NCBI GenBank assembly: GCA_012838505.1
Contig: DUPD01000029.1
Location: forward strand, 1 to 34,143
Length of the DNA: 34,143 nucleotides
Origin: Bacilli bacterium
Lineage (GTDB): Bacteria > Bacillota > Bacilli > Bacillales > Amphibacillaceae
Reading direction: 5' to 3'
How positions within the stretch are numbered: the stretch's first letter is position 1; each line of letters starts with the position of its first letter. The translations under genes and the position numbers were made by a program. This document shows, piece by piece, positions 1 to 8,572 of the stretch. A model generated the notes under the pieces. That model made no database searches. It saw only the letters and a program-made list of their open reading frames with translations, and was not told the DNA's origin.

Positions 1-122
1 CTCAAGATGAGACTTCCCATCATTAGAGTAAGATCCCTCAGAGACGATGAGGTAGATAGGTTCGAGGTAGAAGCATGGTGACATGTGAAGCTGACGAATA
101 CTAATCGATCGAGGACTTAACT
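1..122 (+). rRNA. 23S ribosomal RNA, 3' end (partial)
   Basis: This is the last ~120 nt of a 23S rRNA whose start lies outside the window. The sequence contains the highly conserved Bacillus 3' end, including GACGAATACTAATCGATCGA followed by GGACTTAA at 111-120. The exact mature end is uncertain by a few bases. It is followed in the same direction by a 5S gene, the usual 16S-23S-5S order, and no tRNA lies between them. Confidence 0.95.
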
Positions 123-203
123 AAAAAGATTAAAGGTAGATGTCACTTGTCAGGTGCAAAATTCTTATCTAGTTTTCAGGGTATAATCAATCTTTAAGAG
201 ATT

Positions 204-244
204 GTTCGATTTAAACCGTTCCCGTCCTGGGAACAACATCGAAC
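204..244 (+). other. Two-tier hairpin in the 23S-5S spacer
   Basis: GTTCGAT at 204-210 pairs with ATCGAAC at 238-244. Inside it GTTCCC at 218-223 pairs with GGGAAC at 229-234 around a 5-nt loop. The structure lies ~80 nt past the 23S end and 16 nt before 5S. It may be a processing or folding element of the rRNA precursor. That role is inferred; only the pairing is seen. Confidence 0.5.
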
Positions 245-259
245 GACCTATATCCATGG

Positions 260-374
260 TTTAGTGACAATAGCGAAGAGGTCACACCTGTTCCCATACC
301 GAACACAGAAGTTAAGCTCTTCAGCGCCGATGGTAGTTGGGTTTTCCCTGCGAGAGTAGGACGTCGCTAAGCAA
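260..374 (+). rRNA. 5S ribosomal RNA
   Basis: The sequence carries the canonical Bacillus 5S core, including GCGAAGAGGTCACACC, CCGAACACAGAAGTTAAGC and GAGAGTAGGACG. The ends TTAGTGAC and GTCGCTAA pair as helix I. Length is about 115 nt, as expected for the family. A strong terminator follows directly, so this is the last gene of the rRNA operon and no tRNA genes follow. Confidence 0.97.
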
Positions 375-378
375 ATAA

Positions 379-418
379 AAATCCTCAAGATTAGTGATTA
401 ATCTTGGGGATTTTTTGT
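379..418. terminator. Rho-independent terminator of the rRNA operon (probably bidirectional)
   Basis: A 15-bp stem pairs 379-393 with 399-413 (one T-G pair) around loop GTGAT, followed by six T residues. On the minus strand the arm is preceded by the end of the ABC permease at 424 and also leads into a T-rich stretch. It could therefore stop both the rRNA operon and the converging ABC operon. Confidence 0.9.
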
Positions 419-423
419 TGTCG

Positions 424-1137
424 TTAATGTTGTTTTGTAATCTGATCGACAGTACTCGATCGATGAACAATTAACCAATTAACTATTAAGCAACTCAATA
501 TGATGATCAAAAAAGATAATGGTGTATAGTTTTCGTGAAAAATTGCGAGGTAACTCAAAAGCTCAATAATTTTCGTACCCACTGATTTAATCAACATACT
601 TAATGGAAAAATTGCAATTAATATAACGCCATAGATCATCCCGAAACGGTAGAAGAATCCTCCTATAAGAGTAAACAATAGAAATAAACTTAAATGAACG
701 AGTAGGTCGAATAGATAGGCATTACCAGTTAAGATGTCAGCAAACTCACCCATATTCAATCCAATATAGTCAAACCCCTCGATTGAGAATACATTAACAA
801 GTAAATTAAAAAAGTATAAGTAGATATAATTGAGTACGACCATAAACAGACTTAACAGTAGACCATAAATATAAGTAGAAAGCATATAAGCCTTACGGCT
901 CACTCCAAGCTTAATCACAAATGGGAAAACATTTTTGAAAGTTAAAAGTGAGAAAAAAATTATAAAAATCATACTTGGGAAAGAAGTAGCTCCTGTTATT
1001 GAAAGAGCAATATCATCGTGTAATGAAAGTACAAGCATAAGTGTTAAAAAGAAAAAGTAGATTAACCAAAACATACCCACCGGTTTAAATGAATATCGAT
1101 AATAATACTGTAATGTCTGTTTAATTTGAGTAACCAA
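424..1137 (-). CDS. ABC-2 type permease subunit, unnamed
   Basis: A 237-residue hydrophobic protein with about six membrane segments (roughly 22-42, 50-66, 82-112, 142-165, 168-188 and 215-232) and no other domain. It is the third gene of a minus-strand operon after a GntR regulator and an ABC ATPase, so it is most likely the membrane half of that exporter. The start chosen is TTG at 1137, because the ribosome binding site GAGGAGG lies just upstream near 1146-1152; this overlaps the end of the ATPase gene by 17 bases and implies translational coupling. A longer reading frame from 1170 lacks a binding site. Substrate is unknown. By analogy with YtrA-controlled systems it may respond to cell-envelope stress, but that is inference. 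Confidence 0.8.
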   Translation of the reverse strand: MVTQIKQTLQYYYRYSFKPVGMFWLIYFFFLTLMLVLSLHDDIALSITGATSFPSMIFIIFFSLLTFKNVFPFVIKLGVSRKAYMLSTYIYGLLLSLFMVVLNYIYLYFFNLLVNVFSIEGFDYIGLNMGEFADILTGNAYLFDLLVHLSLFLLFTLIGGFFYRFGMIYGVILIAIFPLSMLIKSVGTKIIELLSYLAIFHENYTPLSFLIIILSCLIVNWLIVHRSSTVDQITKQH

Positions 1138-1990
1138 TTTGAGTAGCCTCCTCTTTAGTAAGATAAACAAATAATTCTTGCAAACTAGCGCGAGAAACGG
1201 TTAATTCTGGAGTGACTTCAACCTGATCATCAAAAATAATTGCAGATTTTTTGCCTAACAACTCAGATTGATAGATCACATTTTTCCCGGCAATTGCTTG
1301 ATCAACGGCTTGTTTTGAACCAGATACTAGTTGATGCTTTGCGGCGAGTTCATCTGCTTGCTCTTGAAGGAGCAGTTCACCCTTATGCAAGATCACAACT
1401 TCCTCGAACAATTTACTTACTTCATCAATTAAATGTGTTGATAAAATGATCATCCGCGGGTCTTCTTGATAGGATGCTAGTAATAAATCGTAAAAGGTCG
1501 AGCGTGCGGAAGCGTCAAGTCCGATATAAGGTTCATCAAAAATGGTTAGTGGAGCATGGCTAGCTATTCCGACAATAATTCCAAGTGCAGATAACATTCC
1601 TTTTGATAGTGCATGAACTTTCTGCTTCTTCTTTAATTTAAAAACTTCTAATAGCTGATTAGCTTCGTCAGCATTCCAATTTGGGTAGAAAATTGCGGAT
1701 AATTTTAAAATCTCGCCAACTTTGAATTTTTGGTAAAAGTTATTACTTTCTTGAATCAGACAAATATCTTTTGTGATCGTGTAGTTATCAAATACGGGTT
1801 GATCACTTATTTTAATCTCACCTGATGAAGGTAAAAAGTGACCAGCCAAGAGGCGTAACAATGTCGTTTTACCAGCTCCATTTTGTCCTAATAGGCCAAT
1901 GATTTTTTGATTAGATAATTCCAATGATAATTGTTTTAGTGCTGTTTCTTTGCCAAACGTTTTTGTTAAATGATTAACCTCAATCTTCAT
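1121..1990 (-). CDS. ABC transporter ATP-binding protein (YtrB-like)
   Basis: A 289-residue ABC ATPase. Walker A is GQNGAGKT at residues 35-42, the Q-loop glutamine is at about 80, Walker B LTIFDE at 148-153 ends in the catalytic glutamate, and the H-loop is in LSTHLIDEV near 185. The signature is LSKGM at 128-132 in place of the usual LSGGQ, a variation common in YtrB/BcrA-type exporters. The C-terminal ~70 residues are a separate tail that may contact the permease. The ATG at 1990 overlaps the regulator gene by 11 bases. It should energise the permease encoded next. Confidence 0.9.
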   Translation of the reverse strand: MKIEVNHLTKTFGKETALKQLSLELSNQKIIGLLGQNGAGKTTLLRLLAGHFLPSSGEIKISDQPVFDNYTITKDICLIQESNNFYQKFKVGEILKLSAIFYPNWNADEANQLLEVFKLKKKQKVHALSKGMLSALGIIVGIASHAPLTIFDEPYIGLDASARSTFYDLLLASYQEDPRMIILSTHLIDEVSKLFEEVVILHKGELLLQEQADELAAKHQLVSGSKQAVDQAIAGKNVIYQSELLGKKSAIIFDDQVEVTPELTVSRASLQELFVYLTKEEATQIGYSN

Positions 1991-2354
1991 CGTTTAATTC
2001 CTCCTCAATCCATTTAAATAGCTGTTCTTTTGGTAATTGAATCATTCTGGCTTCTTCAACCAGTGGCAAAACAAAATAATCGTAAAAGCGTTCTTGTCTT
2101 TTTTTCATAATAATTGTTTTCGCTTGATCGGTGACAAACATCCCAACCCCTCTTTTCTTATAAAGGATTCCTTGATCGACAAGGAGATTCGTACCCTTTG
2201 CCGCTGTGGCTGGGTTAATTTGATAATGCTTAGCAAACTCGTTTGTTGAAGGTACTTGATCGTGCGCAAGATAAGTTTCTTCGACAATACTTGTTTCAAT
2301 TAGCTCGGCAATCTGGATAAAAATTGGTTGATCTTCCTTTAACCTTTCAGTCAA
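1980..2354 (-). CDS. GntR-family transcriptional regulator, YtrA type
   Basis: A 124-residue protein with an N-terminal winged helix-turn-helix (residues ~10-75; core QVPSTNEFAKHYQINPATA) and a short helical C-terminus of about 45 residues. This is the layout of the YtrA subfamily of GntR regulators, which lack a large effector domain and usually control the ABC transporter beside them. Translation starts at a TTG at 2354 behind a GGTGGTGA binding site. It is first in the operon and overlaps the ATPase gene. A 24-bp near-perfect palindrome over its own promoter is the likely operator, so it probably represses its operon until an inducer arrives. Confidence 0.88.
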   Translation of the reverse strand: MTERLKEDQPIFIQIAELIETSIVEETYLAHDQVPSTNEFAKHYQINPATAAKGTNLLVDQGILYKKRGVGMFVTDQAKTIIMKKRQERFYDYFVLPLVEEARMIQLPKEQLFKWIEEELNDED

Positions 2355-2373
2355 TAGACTTCACCACCTAACT

Positions 2374-2397
2374 GGTTAGTTACTTATGTAATTAACC
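2374..2397. promoter_or_regulatory. Palindromic operator for the GntR-ABC operon
   Basis: GGTTAGTTAC at 2374-2383 and GTAATTAACC at 2388-2397 form a 10+10 inverted repeat around TTAT with one mismatched position. It overlaps the -10 hexamer and the start region of the minus-strand operon promoter, the classic position for autorepression. Binding by the GntR protein is inferred. Confidence 0.65.
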
Positions 2398-2423
2398 ATA
2401 CAACAATTAAAGATAAATAACAA
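2395..2423 (-). promoter_or_regulatory. Sigma-A promoter of the GntR-ABC operon
   Basis: Read on the minus strand, the -35 is TTGTTA (2418-2423) and the -10 is TATGGT (2395-2400), with a 17-bp spacer. It lies about 40 bp upstream of the TTG start and its -10 overlaps the palindrome at 2374-2397. Confidence 0.6.
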
Positions 2424-2473
2424 GCTTTTTTAAAAAAATTGCTTTAGATATTTAATTCGCCTATAATATCCAA

Positions 2474-2508
2474 ATAAAAAGGGAATTCAGTTGAGTTGAA
2501 TTCCCTTT
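2474..2508 (-). terminator. Terminator after the YtfP-like gene
   Basis: AAAGGGAATTCA (2478-2489) pairs perfectly with TGAATTCCCTTT (2497-2508) in a 12-bp stem with a 7-nt loop. On the minus strand the stem is followed by a T-rich run. It closes the gene ending at 2549 and insulates the GntR operon. Confidence 0.85.
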
Positions 2509-2548
2509 AATATCTTCAGTATTTAAGCACTAGAATTTTTTACGGTGT

Positions 2549-3805
2549 TTAAAAACTCTGCCAGGCAGCGTTTTGTCCAGCTAATCGGCCGGTAATTAAT
2601 GCTGCGGTAATGTTGTAACCACCTGTATAGCCATGGATATCTAAAATTTCACCACAGAAAAAGAGGCGCTCAATCATTTTAGATGCCATTGTTGTTGGAT
2701 TGATTTCTTTAATTGAAATGCCACCACCAGTAACAAATGCTTTTTCAAGTGGTAAACTACCATCAATTTTCACTTCAAACTCTTTTAAGTCGGAAATAAT
2801 TGCTCGAAGTTGTTCATTTGACAGATTTGCACATTTTAGCTCTGGATCAATCTGATTTCTTTCGAAAATAAACAGTAAATAGCGTTCTGGTACAACACCT
2901 TTAAACAAATTCTTAATCGATTTTTTTGCGGATTGTTCGATTTGTGTTCGATAAGTTTCATATAATTGTTCTTGGTTTTTGTCTGGGATCGTATCAATAA
3001 AAATACTTACTTGTTGGTGGTCTTTATTTAATAGTTTTACGACAAACTGTGAACATCTTAGGACGGCAGGACCTGATAGACCAAAGTGAGTAAAAATCAT
3101 ATCCATCCGATGTGAGATGATCGTTTTATTCGTTTGATCCTTGACCGTAAGCTCTGCATCTCGTAATGATAATCCTTGCAATGTTCTTTCTTTAATAAAT
3201 GGCTCACTTGATAATAGAGCAACCTCTGTTGGGTAAAGATCAGTAATCGTGTGGCCAGCTTTTTTTGCCCATGGGTAGCCGTCACCAGTACTTCCTGTGT
3301 GCGGTACTGCCTTGCCACCGACTGCGACAACGATTGATTTAACGGTAACTTTCGTTTGGTCGGCTAATATAACTGTGTGTGATGTTGCTCCGTAATCAAG
3401 GGCAGCTACAGTGCTGTTCGTCATGATTTTCACGTTTAATTGATCTAATTTAGTCAATAAAGCTTGAACAACGTCACGTGCAGAATCTGTAACAGGAAAC
3501 ATTCTGCCATGATCTTCTTCTTTCAACTGTACACCTAAATCTTCGAAAAAGTCGATAATATCTTCATTATCAAAGACGGAGAAGGCACTATATAAAAAAC
3601 GTCCATTACCAGGAATGTGTTCGATAATTTCTTCTTTAGGTAAACGACTGGTTACATTACAGCGACCGCCACCTGAGATCATTAACTTTGTCCCTAATCT
3701 CTTTCTTTTTTCGATTAAAATGGTTCGGGCACCTTGCTCGGCCGCTCCAATCGCTGCCATTAACCCAGACGGGCCACCACCAATGATTGCTACATCATAA
3801 TCCAT
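2549..3805 (-). CDS. ytfP: YtfP/HI0933-family flavoprotein (NAD(P)/FAD-dependent oxidoreductase)
   Basis: A 418-residue Rossmann-fold flavoprotein. The N-terminal FAD-binding motif GGGPSG is at residues 9-14, followed by the family block [12 protein letters not shown] near 41-52. The C-terminus carries [17 protein letters not shown], a hallmark of the HI0933 (BaiN-like) family that completes the FAD site. The substrate of this family is not established; some members act as flavin-linked reductases. The start is the ATG at 3805, which has an AAAGGA binding site; the frame extends upstream to 3862 without one. Length matches B. subtilis YtfP (about 420). It is divergently transcribed from murJ. 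Confidence 0.88.
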   Translation of the reverse strand: MDYDVAIIGGGPSGLMAAIGAAEQGARTILIEKRKRLGTKLMISGGGRCNVTSRLPKEEIIEHIPGNGRFLYSAFSVFDNEDIIDFFEDLGVQLKEEDHGRMFPVTDSARDVVQALLTKLDQLNVKIMTNSTVAALDYGATSHTVILADQTKVTVKSIVVAVGGKAVPHTGSTGDGYPWAKKAGHTITDLYPTEVALLSSEPFIKERTLQGLSLRDAELTVKDQTNKTIISHRMDMIFTHFGLSGPAVLRCSQFVVKLLNKDHQQVSIFIDTIPDKNQEQLYETYRTQIEQSAKKSIKNLFKGVVPERYLLFIFERNQIDPELKCANLSNEQLRAIISDLKEFEVKIDGSLPLEKAFVTGGGISIKEINPTTMASKMIERLFFCGEILDIHGYTGGYNITAALITGRLAGQNAAWQSF

Positions 3806-3878
3806 TATGTTCTTCCTTTCCACATTCAGCGAAAAATTGCGAGTAGATTGTTTAGTATTCAATTATACAGTAAAATAT

Positions 3879-3888
3879 ATGTTAGAAT
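3879..3888 (+). promoter_or_regulatory. Possible extended -10 promoter for murJ
   Basis: TG-T-TAGAAT at 3880-3888 is an extended -10 element about 80 bp before the murJ ATG. No good -35 is visible, which extended -10 promoters tolerate. A minus-strand TATAAT at 3862-3867 could serve the divergent ytfP-like gene. Confidence 0.4.
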
Positions 3889-3967
3889 GAATAGATTAGC
3901 AAATTAAATCATTTTGAATTGAAAAAATAAAAATTTAGTAAAGTAGATTATGGATAAAGGTGAATTT

Positions 3968-5599
3968 ATGAGTAAAAATACAATGATTCGCGGTACAATA
4001 TTATTAACTTCAGCAACATTTTTATCGAAATTTCTTGGTATGATTTATACGATTCCATTTGAAAGCTTAGTCGGTGCGACTGGGGGAAAACTATATGGTT
4101 TAGCATATGGCCCTTATACGATCTTTATTAGTTTATCGACGGTAGGTATTCCATTAGCGGTTTCAAAGTTTGTGGCAAAATACAATTCATTAGGTGACTA
4201 TCAAACGAGTCATCGGATGTACAAGCTTGCGTTACGATTAATGATGATAACTGGTGTTGTTTCATTTCTCGTGCTGTTCTTCGGTGCAGAATGGCTAGCG
4301 GGGATTTATATTCCTGCCAATTCTGAAGGGATTACGGTTGAAGATGTGACAATGGTGATTCGGATGGTGAGTTTTGCGTTAATCATTATTCCACCAATGA
4401 GTATTACGCGCGGATTCTTCCAAGGGCATCAATCGATGGGACCGACTGCTATTTCTCAAGTGATAGAACAAATTGTAAGAATTGCTTTTTTACTAGTGTC
4501 TGTCTATCTAGTGATTAATCTGTTTGATGGTTCAATTACGACTGCTGTTGGTTTTGCGACTTTTTCTGCATTTGTTGGGGCTGGTGCGTCGGCGCTAGTG
4601 TTAGTTTGGTATTGGCGGAAGAGACAACGTCATTTGAACCAATATACGAGCAACCAATATATTGAGCCTGCTTCAATGACGAATAAAGACTTATTTAAGG
4701 AATTATTAAGCTATGCGGGTCCATTTGTTTTTGTTGGTTTAGCCATTCCACTCTATCAACAAATAGATGCGATCACATTTATGAGAACATTAATTGATTT
4801 AGATTATTCACAAGCGGTAATTGATAATGGATTTTCAACGATTAACCTGTATGGTCATAAATTGATTATGATTCCAATTACGTTGGCGACAGGGATGTCA
4901 TTGTCGGCACTACCGACATTAACAAAATCATATGTTGATCGCAACCGAGATTTACTTTTCCGACAAATCAATCAATCACTCCAAATTATTATGTTATTGA
5001 TTTTGCCTGCTGTTGTTGGCATGTCTCTCTTGTCAACTGAAATTTGGGGGGCATTTTATTCGGTTAATGAACACACACCGCTAAATGCGACGTTATTGAG
5101 TTGGTATGCACCAGTTGCTTTATTTTTTGCGCTTTTTACAGTTAGTTCATCAATTTTGCAAGGGATTAATCAGCAGCGTTTTGCGATTTATAGTCTTGTG
5201 CTAGGTCTCGTTTTGAAAGCAATTCTTAACGTGCCATTGATGAAATGGTTTGGACCATCAGGAGCGGTTATTGCGACAGGTGTTGCTTCATTTGCTACTG
5301 TAGCAGCTAATTTATGGTGTATAAAAACAGCGATTAACTTCTCGTTAAAGCAACTGTTCAAACGTAGTCTCCTAATGGGGATTTTTAGTCTAATCATGGC
5401 GACTGCTGTTTTATTGGTTAAATTTATTTTAAGCTTTTTTGTTACCTACCAAGATGGTCGCTTAGCCAACATATTTATTTTACTCATTACGGTCACTGTA
5501 GGTGCTGGAATTTATTTATGGTTGAGTTATCAGTCGACATTAATGGAACGTGTTGTAGGTGGTCGGATTCGCTTTTTAGACCGAATATTTAATAGATAA
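3968..5599 (+). CDS. murJ: MurJ (YtgP) lipid II flippase, MVF/SpoVB-like
   Basis: A 543-residue integral membrane protein with about 14 predicted membrane segments and short loops, the layout of the MOP/MVF exporters (polysaccharide biosynthesis protein family). B. subtilis YtgP, of nearly the same length, is MurJ, which moves lipid II across the membrane for peptidoglycan synthesis. The N-terminus reads TMIRGTILLTSATFLSKFLG, typical of the family. Start ATG at 3968 has AAAGGTGA upstream; an in-frame ATG at 3950 has no binding site. The gene lies two steps from the RsuA-type gene, which begins 14 bases after its stop, so the two are probably cotranscribed. The main alternative is a SpoVB-type paralogue, but the synteny favours MurJ. 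Confidence 0.87.
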   Translation: MSKNTMIRGTILLTSATFLSKFLGMIYTIPFESLVGATGGKLYGLAYGPYTIFISLSTVGIPLAVSKFVAKYNSLGDYQTSHRMYKLALRLMMITGVVSFLVLFFGAEWLAGIYIPANSEGITVEDVTMVIRMVSFALIIIPPMSITRGFFQGHQSMGPTAISQVIEQIVRIAFLLVSVYLVINLFDGSITTAVGFATFSAFVGAGASALVLVWYWRKRQRHLNQYTSNQYIEPASMTNKDLFKELLSYAGPFVFVGLAIPLYQQIDAITFMRTLIDLDYSQAVIDNGFSTINLYGHKLIMIPITLATGMSLSALPTLTKSYVDRNRDLLFRQINQSLQIIMLLILPAVVGMSLLSTEIWGAFYSVNEHTPLNATLLSWYAPVALFFALFTVSSSILQGINQQRFAIYSLVLGLVLKAILNVPLMKWFGPSGAVIATGVASFATVAANLWCIKTAINFSLKQLFKRSLLMGIFSLIMATAVLLVKFILSFFVTYQDGRLANIFILLITVTVGAGIYLWLSYQSTLMERVVGGRIRFLDRIFNR

Positions 5600-5613
5600 G
5601 GATGAATGTTACA

Positions 5614-6327
5614 TTGCGTTTAGATAAATTGCTTGCTCATTCAGGTTATGGGAGTCGAAAAGATGTTAAACAACTGTTGAAGTCAGCAAGAGTTGTTGTC
5701 AATGATACAAAGGTCAGTTCAGGAAAGGTTCATGTTGATCCAGAACAAGATAAAATCTACGTTAACGACGAACGTGTTGAATACGAAGAATTTGTTTACT
5801 TTTTACTTCATAAGCCTGCGGGTGTGATTAGTGCAACTGAAGATATGCGCGATCAAACAGTAGTTGATTTACTGACTGAAGCTGATCAGTTAAGATCACC
5901 GTTTCCAGTCGGTAGGCTTGATAAAGATACTGAAGGTTTACTTTTATTAACGAATGACGGTAAGCTTGCCCATCAACTATTAACACCGAAAAACGATATA
6001 GGTAAGACATATTATGCAAAAATTAATCAACCCGTCACTGAAGCTGATCGAGTTGCTTTTAAAAAAGGTGTTGTACTTGATGATGGCTATCAAACAAAGC
6101 CAGCTGAATTAGTGATTTTGAAAAGTGATTCGATATCAGAAATTGAGTTGACGATTACTGAAGGAAAGTTTCATCAAGTGAAACGGATGTTTGAAGCTGT
6201 CGGAAAACGGGTGATTTATTTGAAGCGAATTGCGATGGAAGAATGGACGCTAGAACCAACTCTTGCAAAAGGGAAGTACCGTCGCCTAACTGAAGCAGAA
6301 ATTAATTATTTGCAACAATTGAAATAA
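5614..6327 (+). CDS. RsuA/RluB-family 16S rRNA pseudouridine synthase (YtzG-like)
   Basis: A 237-residue pseudouridine synthase with an N-terminal S4 RNA-binding domain (1-60) and a catalytic domain holding GRLDKDTEGLLLLTND at 100-115, where D103 is the expected catalytic aspartate. A conserved C-terminal block EGKFHQVKRMFEAVG follows. The family isomerises a uridine in rRNA, probably 16S by similarity to RsuA. The start chosen is TTG at 5614, giving the family's usual MRLDKLL N-terminus with an AAGGA-type site about nine bases before; the ATG at 5602 sits directly on that site and is unlikely. It follows murJ by 14 bases. Confidence 0.88.
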   Translation: MRLDKLLAHSGYGSRKDVKQLLKSARVVVNDTKVSSGKVHVDPEQDKIYVNDERVEYEEFVYFLLHKPAGVISATEDMRDQTVVDLLTEADQLRSPFPVGRLDKDTEGLLLLTNDGKLAHQLLTPKNDIGKTYYAKINQPVTEADRVAFKKGVVLDDGYQTKPAELVILKSDSISEIELTITEGKFHQVKRMFEAVGKRVIYLKRIAMEEWTLEPTLAKGKYRRLTEAEINYLQQLK

Positions 6328-6332
6328 GACCA

Positions 6333-6360
6333 AAAAAATAAGCTGACGACAAATGCCAGC
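6333..6360 (-). terminator. Weak terminator between convergent genes
   Basis: On the minus strand GCTGGC (6360-6355) pairs with GTCAGC (6347-6342), and TTATTTTTTT follows. The stem is only 6 bp with one wobble. It would serve the small HTH gene that ends at 6381. Confidence 0.55.
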
Positions 6361-6380
6361 GTTAGAATCAAAGTGTTGCG

Positions 6381-6599
6381 TTATGAGATTTTTACTTTCT
6401 TTTTCGTTATTGACCATACACCTCTACTAGGGCTTTTAACGAGATCGTTATAAGCGAGGATATTTAAGTCGCGTTGAGCAGTGCGCTCTGTAATATCAAA
6501 CTCATCGGCAATGACCGATGTTGATACAGGCCCCTCTTCACGAATAAATAAATAAACTGCTTTGATCCGGGTAAGCATCCTTGTTGTTGGCTGACTCAA
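6381..6599 (-). CDS. ytzE: Small DeoR-type HTH protein (YtzE-like)
   Basis: A 72-residue protein made almost wholly of a DeoR-type winged helix-turn-helix (residues ~8-60; motif SVIADEFDITERTAQRDLNI) with a lysine-rich tail. It lacks the sugar-phosphate-sensing domain of full DeoR regulators. This is the size and position of B. subtilis YtzE, whose targets are not known to me. Translation starts with TTG at 6599, seven bases after GAGGAG on the minus strand. It is convergent with the pseudouridine synthase gene and divergent from the YtlQ-like gene. Confidence 0.8.
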   Translation of the reverse strand: MSQPTTRMLTRIKAVYLFIREEGPVSTSVIADEFDITERTAQRDLNILAYNDLVKSPSRGVWSITKKKVKIS

Positions 6600-6760
6600 A
6601 GAACCACTCCTCAGTTATAAACTTTCGTAATGTGGTGTTGCTGAATCTCACTAACGCTATTTTACATCTTTTCAGCAGATATGGCTAGTTATTTAGCCTG
6701 TTTTTTACAAAAACTTAATGAAATTTAATATTAACGTCATAGATACAAGGAGTTGCATGT

Positions 6761-7657
6761 ATGGGACAACTAATAAAATTAGAAAACTATATTTCTCGCT
6801 ACCAAACTGATGTCTATCATTATCCAGGTCATTACATTCGACTCAAACAAGAAAGGTGGAAACATCTCTTTGATCTTTGGGAAACAAGATTAGCAGAACT
6901 TAAACTAGAAGTCCGAACTGAAGAAAAAACGTCATCATTTATTGATCGTTTGAATGACTTTTTTAAAAAAGAGGAGAATGTCGAGCTCGAATATGAAAGT
7001 GAACCGATACCTGAAACTGAGGAGCAGTTGAAACTCTTTTTCTTAGATTCAATTTTTCAGTTCCAATTAAATTGGGCTTCAACAACTTTGAGTCAAATGT
7101 CATTTTTAGACCGAGATTATTATAATGATCTAAAACTCAAATATTTTCTCCAACGCTTTCCTGATACGTATTTGTTTTTGTATCGGCCTGTTTTTAAGCT
7201 GAAAAATGCAACGGTAGATGCTGATTTAATTATGATTACACCTGTTGATATCCAGGTGATTAATTTGGTGGAAAGGCCATCCGATCAGACAATTATTGCT
7301 GGTGATGACCGTTCATGGTTATTTGAACACGATCGAGTCCAGTCGAAGTTTTTAAGTCCGATGATTTCGTTAAAAAGAACGGACAAAATTATTCGTTCGA
7401 TTTTAGATTATTATAATCTTGAGATGCCGATTAGAAAAATTGTCCTTTCAAGAACGAATCAAATTGATTTTTACTTAGAGCCCTTCCAAACAGAATACAT
7501 CGGTCGCGATCAACATGAACAGTGGTTACAAAAGCAACGAAAATTGAGTTCACCTTTGAAGCATCAACAATTAAAAGTGGCAGAAGTCTTGTTGAATCAT
7601 TCGGATACGGTTTCTATTCATCGTCCAGAATGGGAGCGTCCAGAAGAGCAATTGTGA
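6761..7657 (+). CDS. YtlQ-like conserved protein, possible NERD-like nuclease fold
   Basis: A 298-residue soluble, charged protein with no signal peptide. It resembles in size and neighbourhood B. subtilis YtlQ, a protein without a firm function. The middle part (about 135-170) has a beta-rich ATVDADLIMITPVDIQVINL block that recalls the aspartate-hydrophobic-strand pattern of NERD and other PD-(D/E)XK folds. The usual E-x-K that should follow appears as VERP, so catalytic activity is doubtful. Start ATG at 6761 has AAGGAG upstream. It is a single gene ahead of the YtmP-like gene. The fold assignment is tentative. Confidence 0.65.
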   Translation: MGQLIKLENYISRYQTDVYHYPGHYIRLKQERWKHLFDLWETRLAELKLEVRTEEKTSSFIDRLNDFFKKEENVELEYESEPIPETEEQLKLFFLDSIFQFQLNWASTTLSQMSFLDRDYYNDLKLKYFLQRFPDTYLFLYRPVFKLKNATVDADLIMITPVDIQVINLVERPSDQTIIAGDDRSWLFEHDRVQSKFLSPMISLKRTDKIIRSILDYYNLEMPIRKIVLSRTNQIDFYLEPFQTEYIGRDQHEQWLQKQRKLSSPLKHQQLKVAEVLLNHSDTVSIHRPEWERPEEQL

Positions 7658-7773
7658 ATTAAGAAAAATTCTTCTTGATCTTTGACTATAGAATAGGTTA
7701 ATCTAAAACTAGCTCTTTTTTTTGGACGTGATTTATTTGTTGAAAAATGTGGATTTTTGTGAGGTGAATTCCT

Positions 7774-8565
7774 GTGCAACATGTATTGGGTAATGATTGG
7801 GTGATTAAGTCTGCTGGTGGCTCTACTGGAGAAGCTTATTATGCTCAATCTAAGCAGAAACGTCTATTCTTGAAGAGAAATTCTTCACCATTTCTAGCAG
7901 TTCTTTCTGCACAAGGAATTGTTCCAAAGTTAATCTGGACAAAACGTTTAGAAAATGGCGATGTGATTACAGCGCAAGAATGGCTTGATGGTAGAGAAAT
8001 GCAACCAGAGGTGATCCATCACCCTAAAGTTGCTGAATTGTTAGGCAGAATTCACCATTCGGCTGAATTATTAGATATGCTAACTCGTATGGGTAAGAAA
8101 CCACTTAGCCCAATGACTTTATATAATGAAATTGCGCAACTAGCTTTAGAGAATGATCGAATTGATTCTGATCCAGTAATCAGTCAAGGACTTGCTTGGA
8201 TGAGAACACACTTATCTAAACTAGTCCATATCAAACCAGTCGTTTGTCATTGTGATTTAAATCATAATAATTGGCTTGTTACGAATAATGGGCAACTCTA
8301 TTTAATCGATTGGGATAATGCCGAGATTGCTGATCCCGCGCTTGATTTAGCGATGTTATTTTCAAGTTATATCGAGGATCAAGAATGGGAAGAGTGGCTA
8401 CATAATTATGGTGTAACAGGTAATCGATCACTCTATTTACGTATTCATTGGTATATGCTTTATGAAACTATTAGAGCACTAGATTGCTCTACAAGTTTAA
8501 GAGAATATGAAGAGAATAAACAAGCATTTGCAAATATATTAGCAAGAGCCAATACCTATCTTTAA
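7774..8565 (+). CDS. ytmP: YtmP-like phosphotransferase (APH/choline kinase fold)
   Basis: A 263-residue protein of the aminoglycoside phosphotransferase/choline kinase superfamily. The catalytic motif CHCDLNHNNW gives H159, D161 and N166, and the metal-binding LIDWDNAE gives D179 and D181. The N-terminal lobe is shortened relative to antibiotic kinases, as in B. subtilis YtmP, so it is unlikely to be a resistance gene. The substrate is not known; a small alcohol-bearing metabolite is plausible. It starts with GTG at 7774 after GAGGTG. In B. subtilis ytmP is followed by ytzH and trmB (ytmQ), which are absent here. Confidence 0.8.
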   Translation: MQHVLGNDWVIKSAGGSTGEAYYAQSKQKRLFLKRNSSPFLAVLSAQGIVPKLIWTKRLENGDVITAQEWLDGREMQPEVIHHPKVAELLGRIHHSAELLDMLTRMGKKPLSPMTLYNEIAQLALENDRIDSDPVISQGLAWMRTHLSKLVHIKPVVCHCDLNHNNWLVTNNGQLYLIDWDNAEIADPALDLAMLFSSYIEDQEWEEWLHNYGVTGNRSLYLRIHWYMLYETIRALDCSTSLREYEENKQAFANILARANTYL

Positions 8566-8572
8566 TAAAACA

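Noticed and set aside
121..259. tRNA gene between 23S and 5S
   Set aside because: No cloverleaf or T-arm GGTTCGA-type sequence fits; the only structure is the two-tier hairpin.
7774..8565. Antibiotic resistance phosphotransferase
   Set aside because: The APH motifs are present, but the short N-lobe and conserved position match the chromosomal YtmP family.
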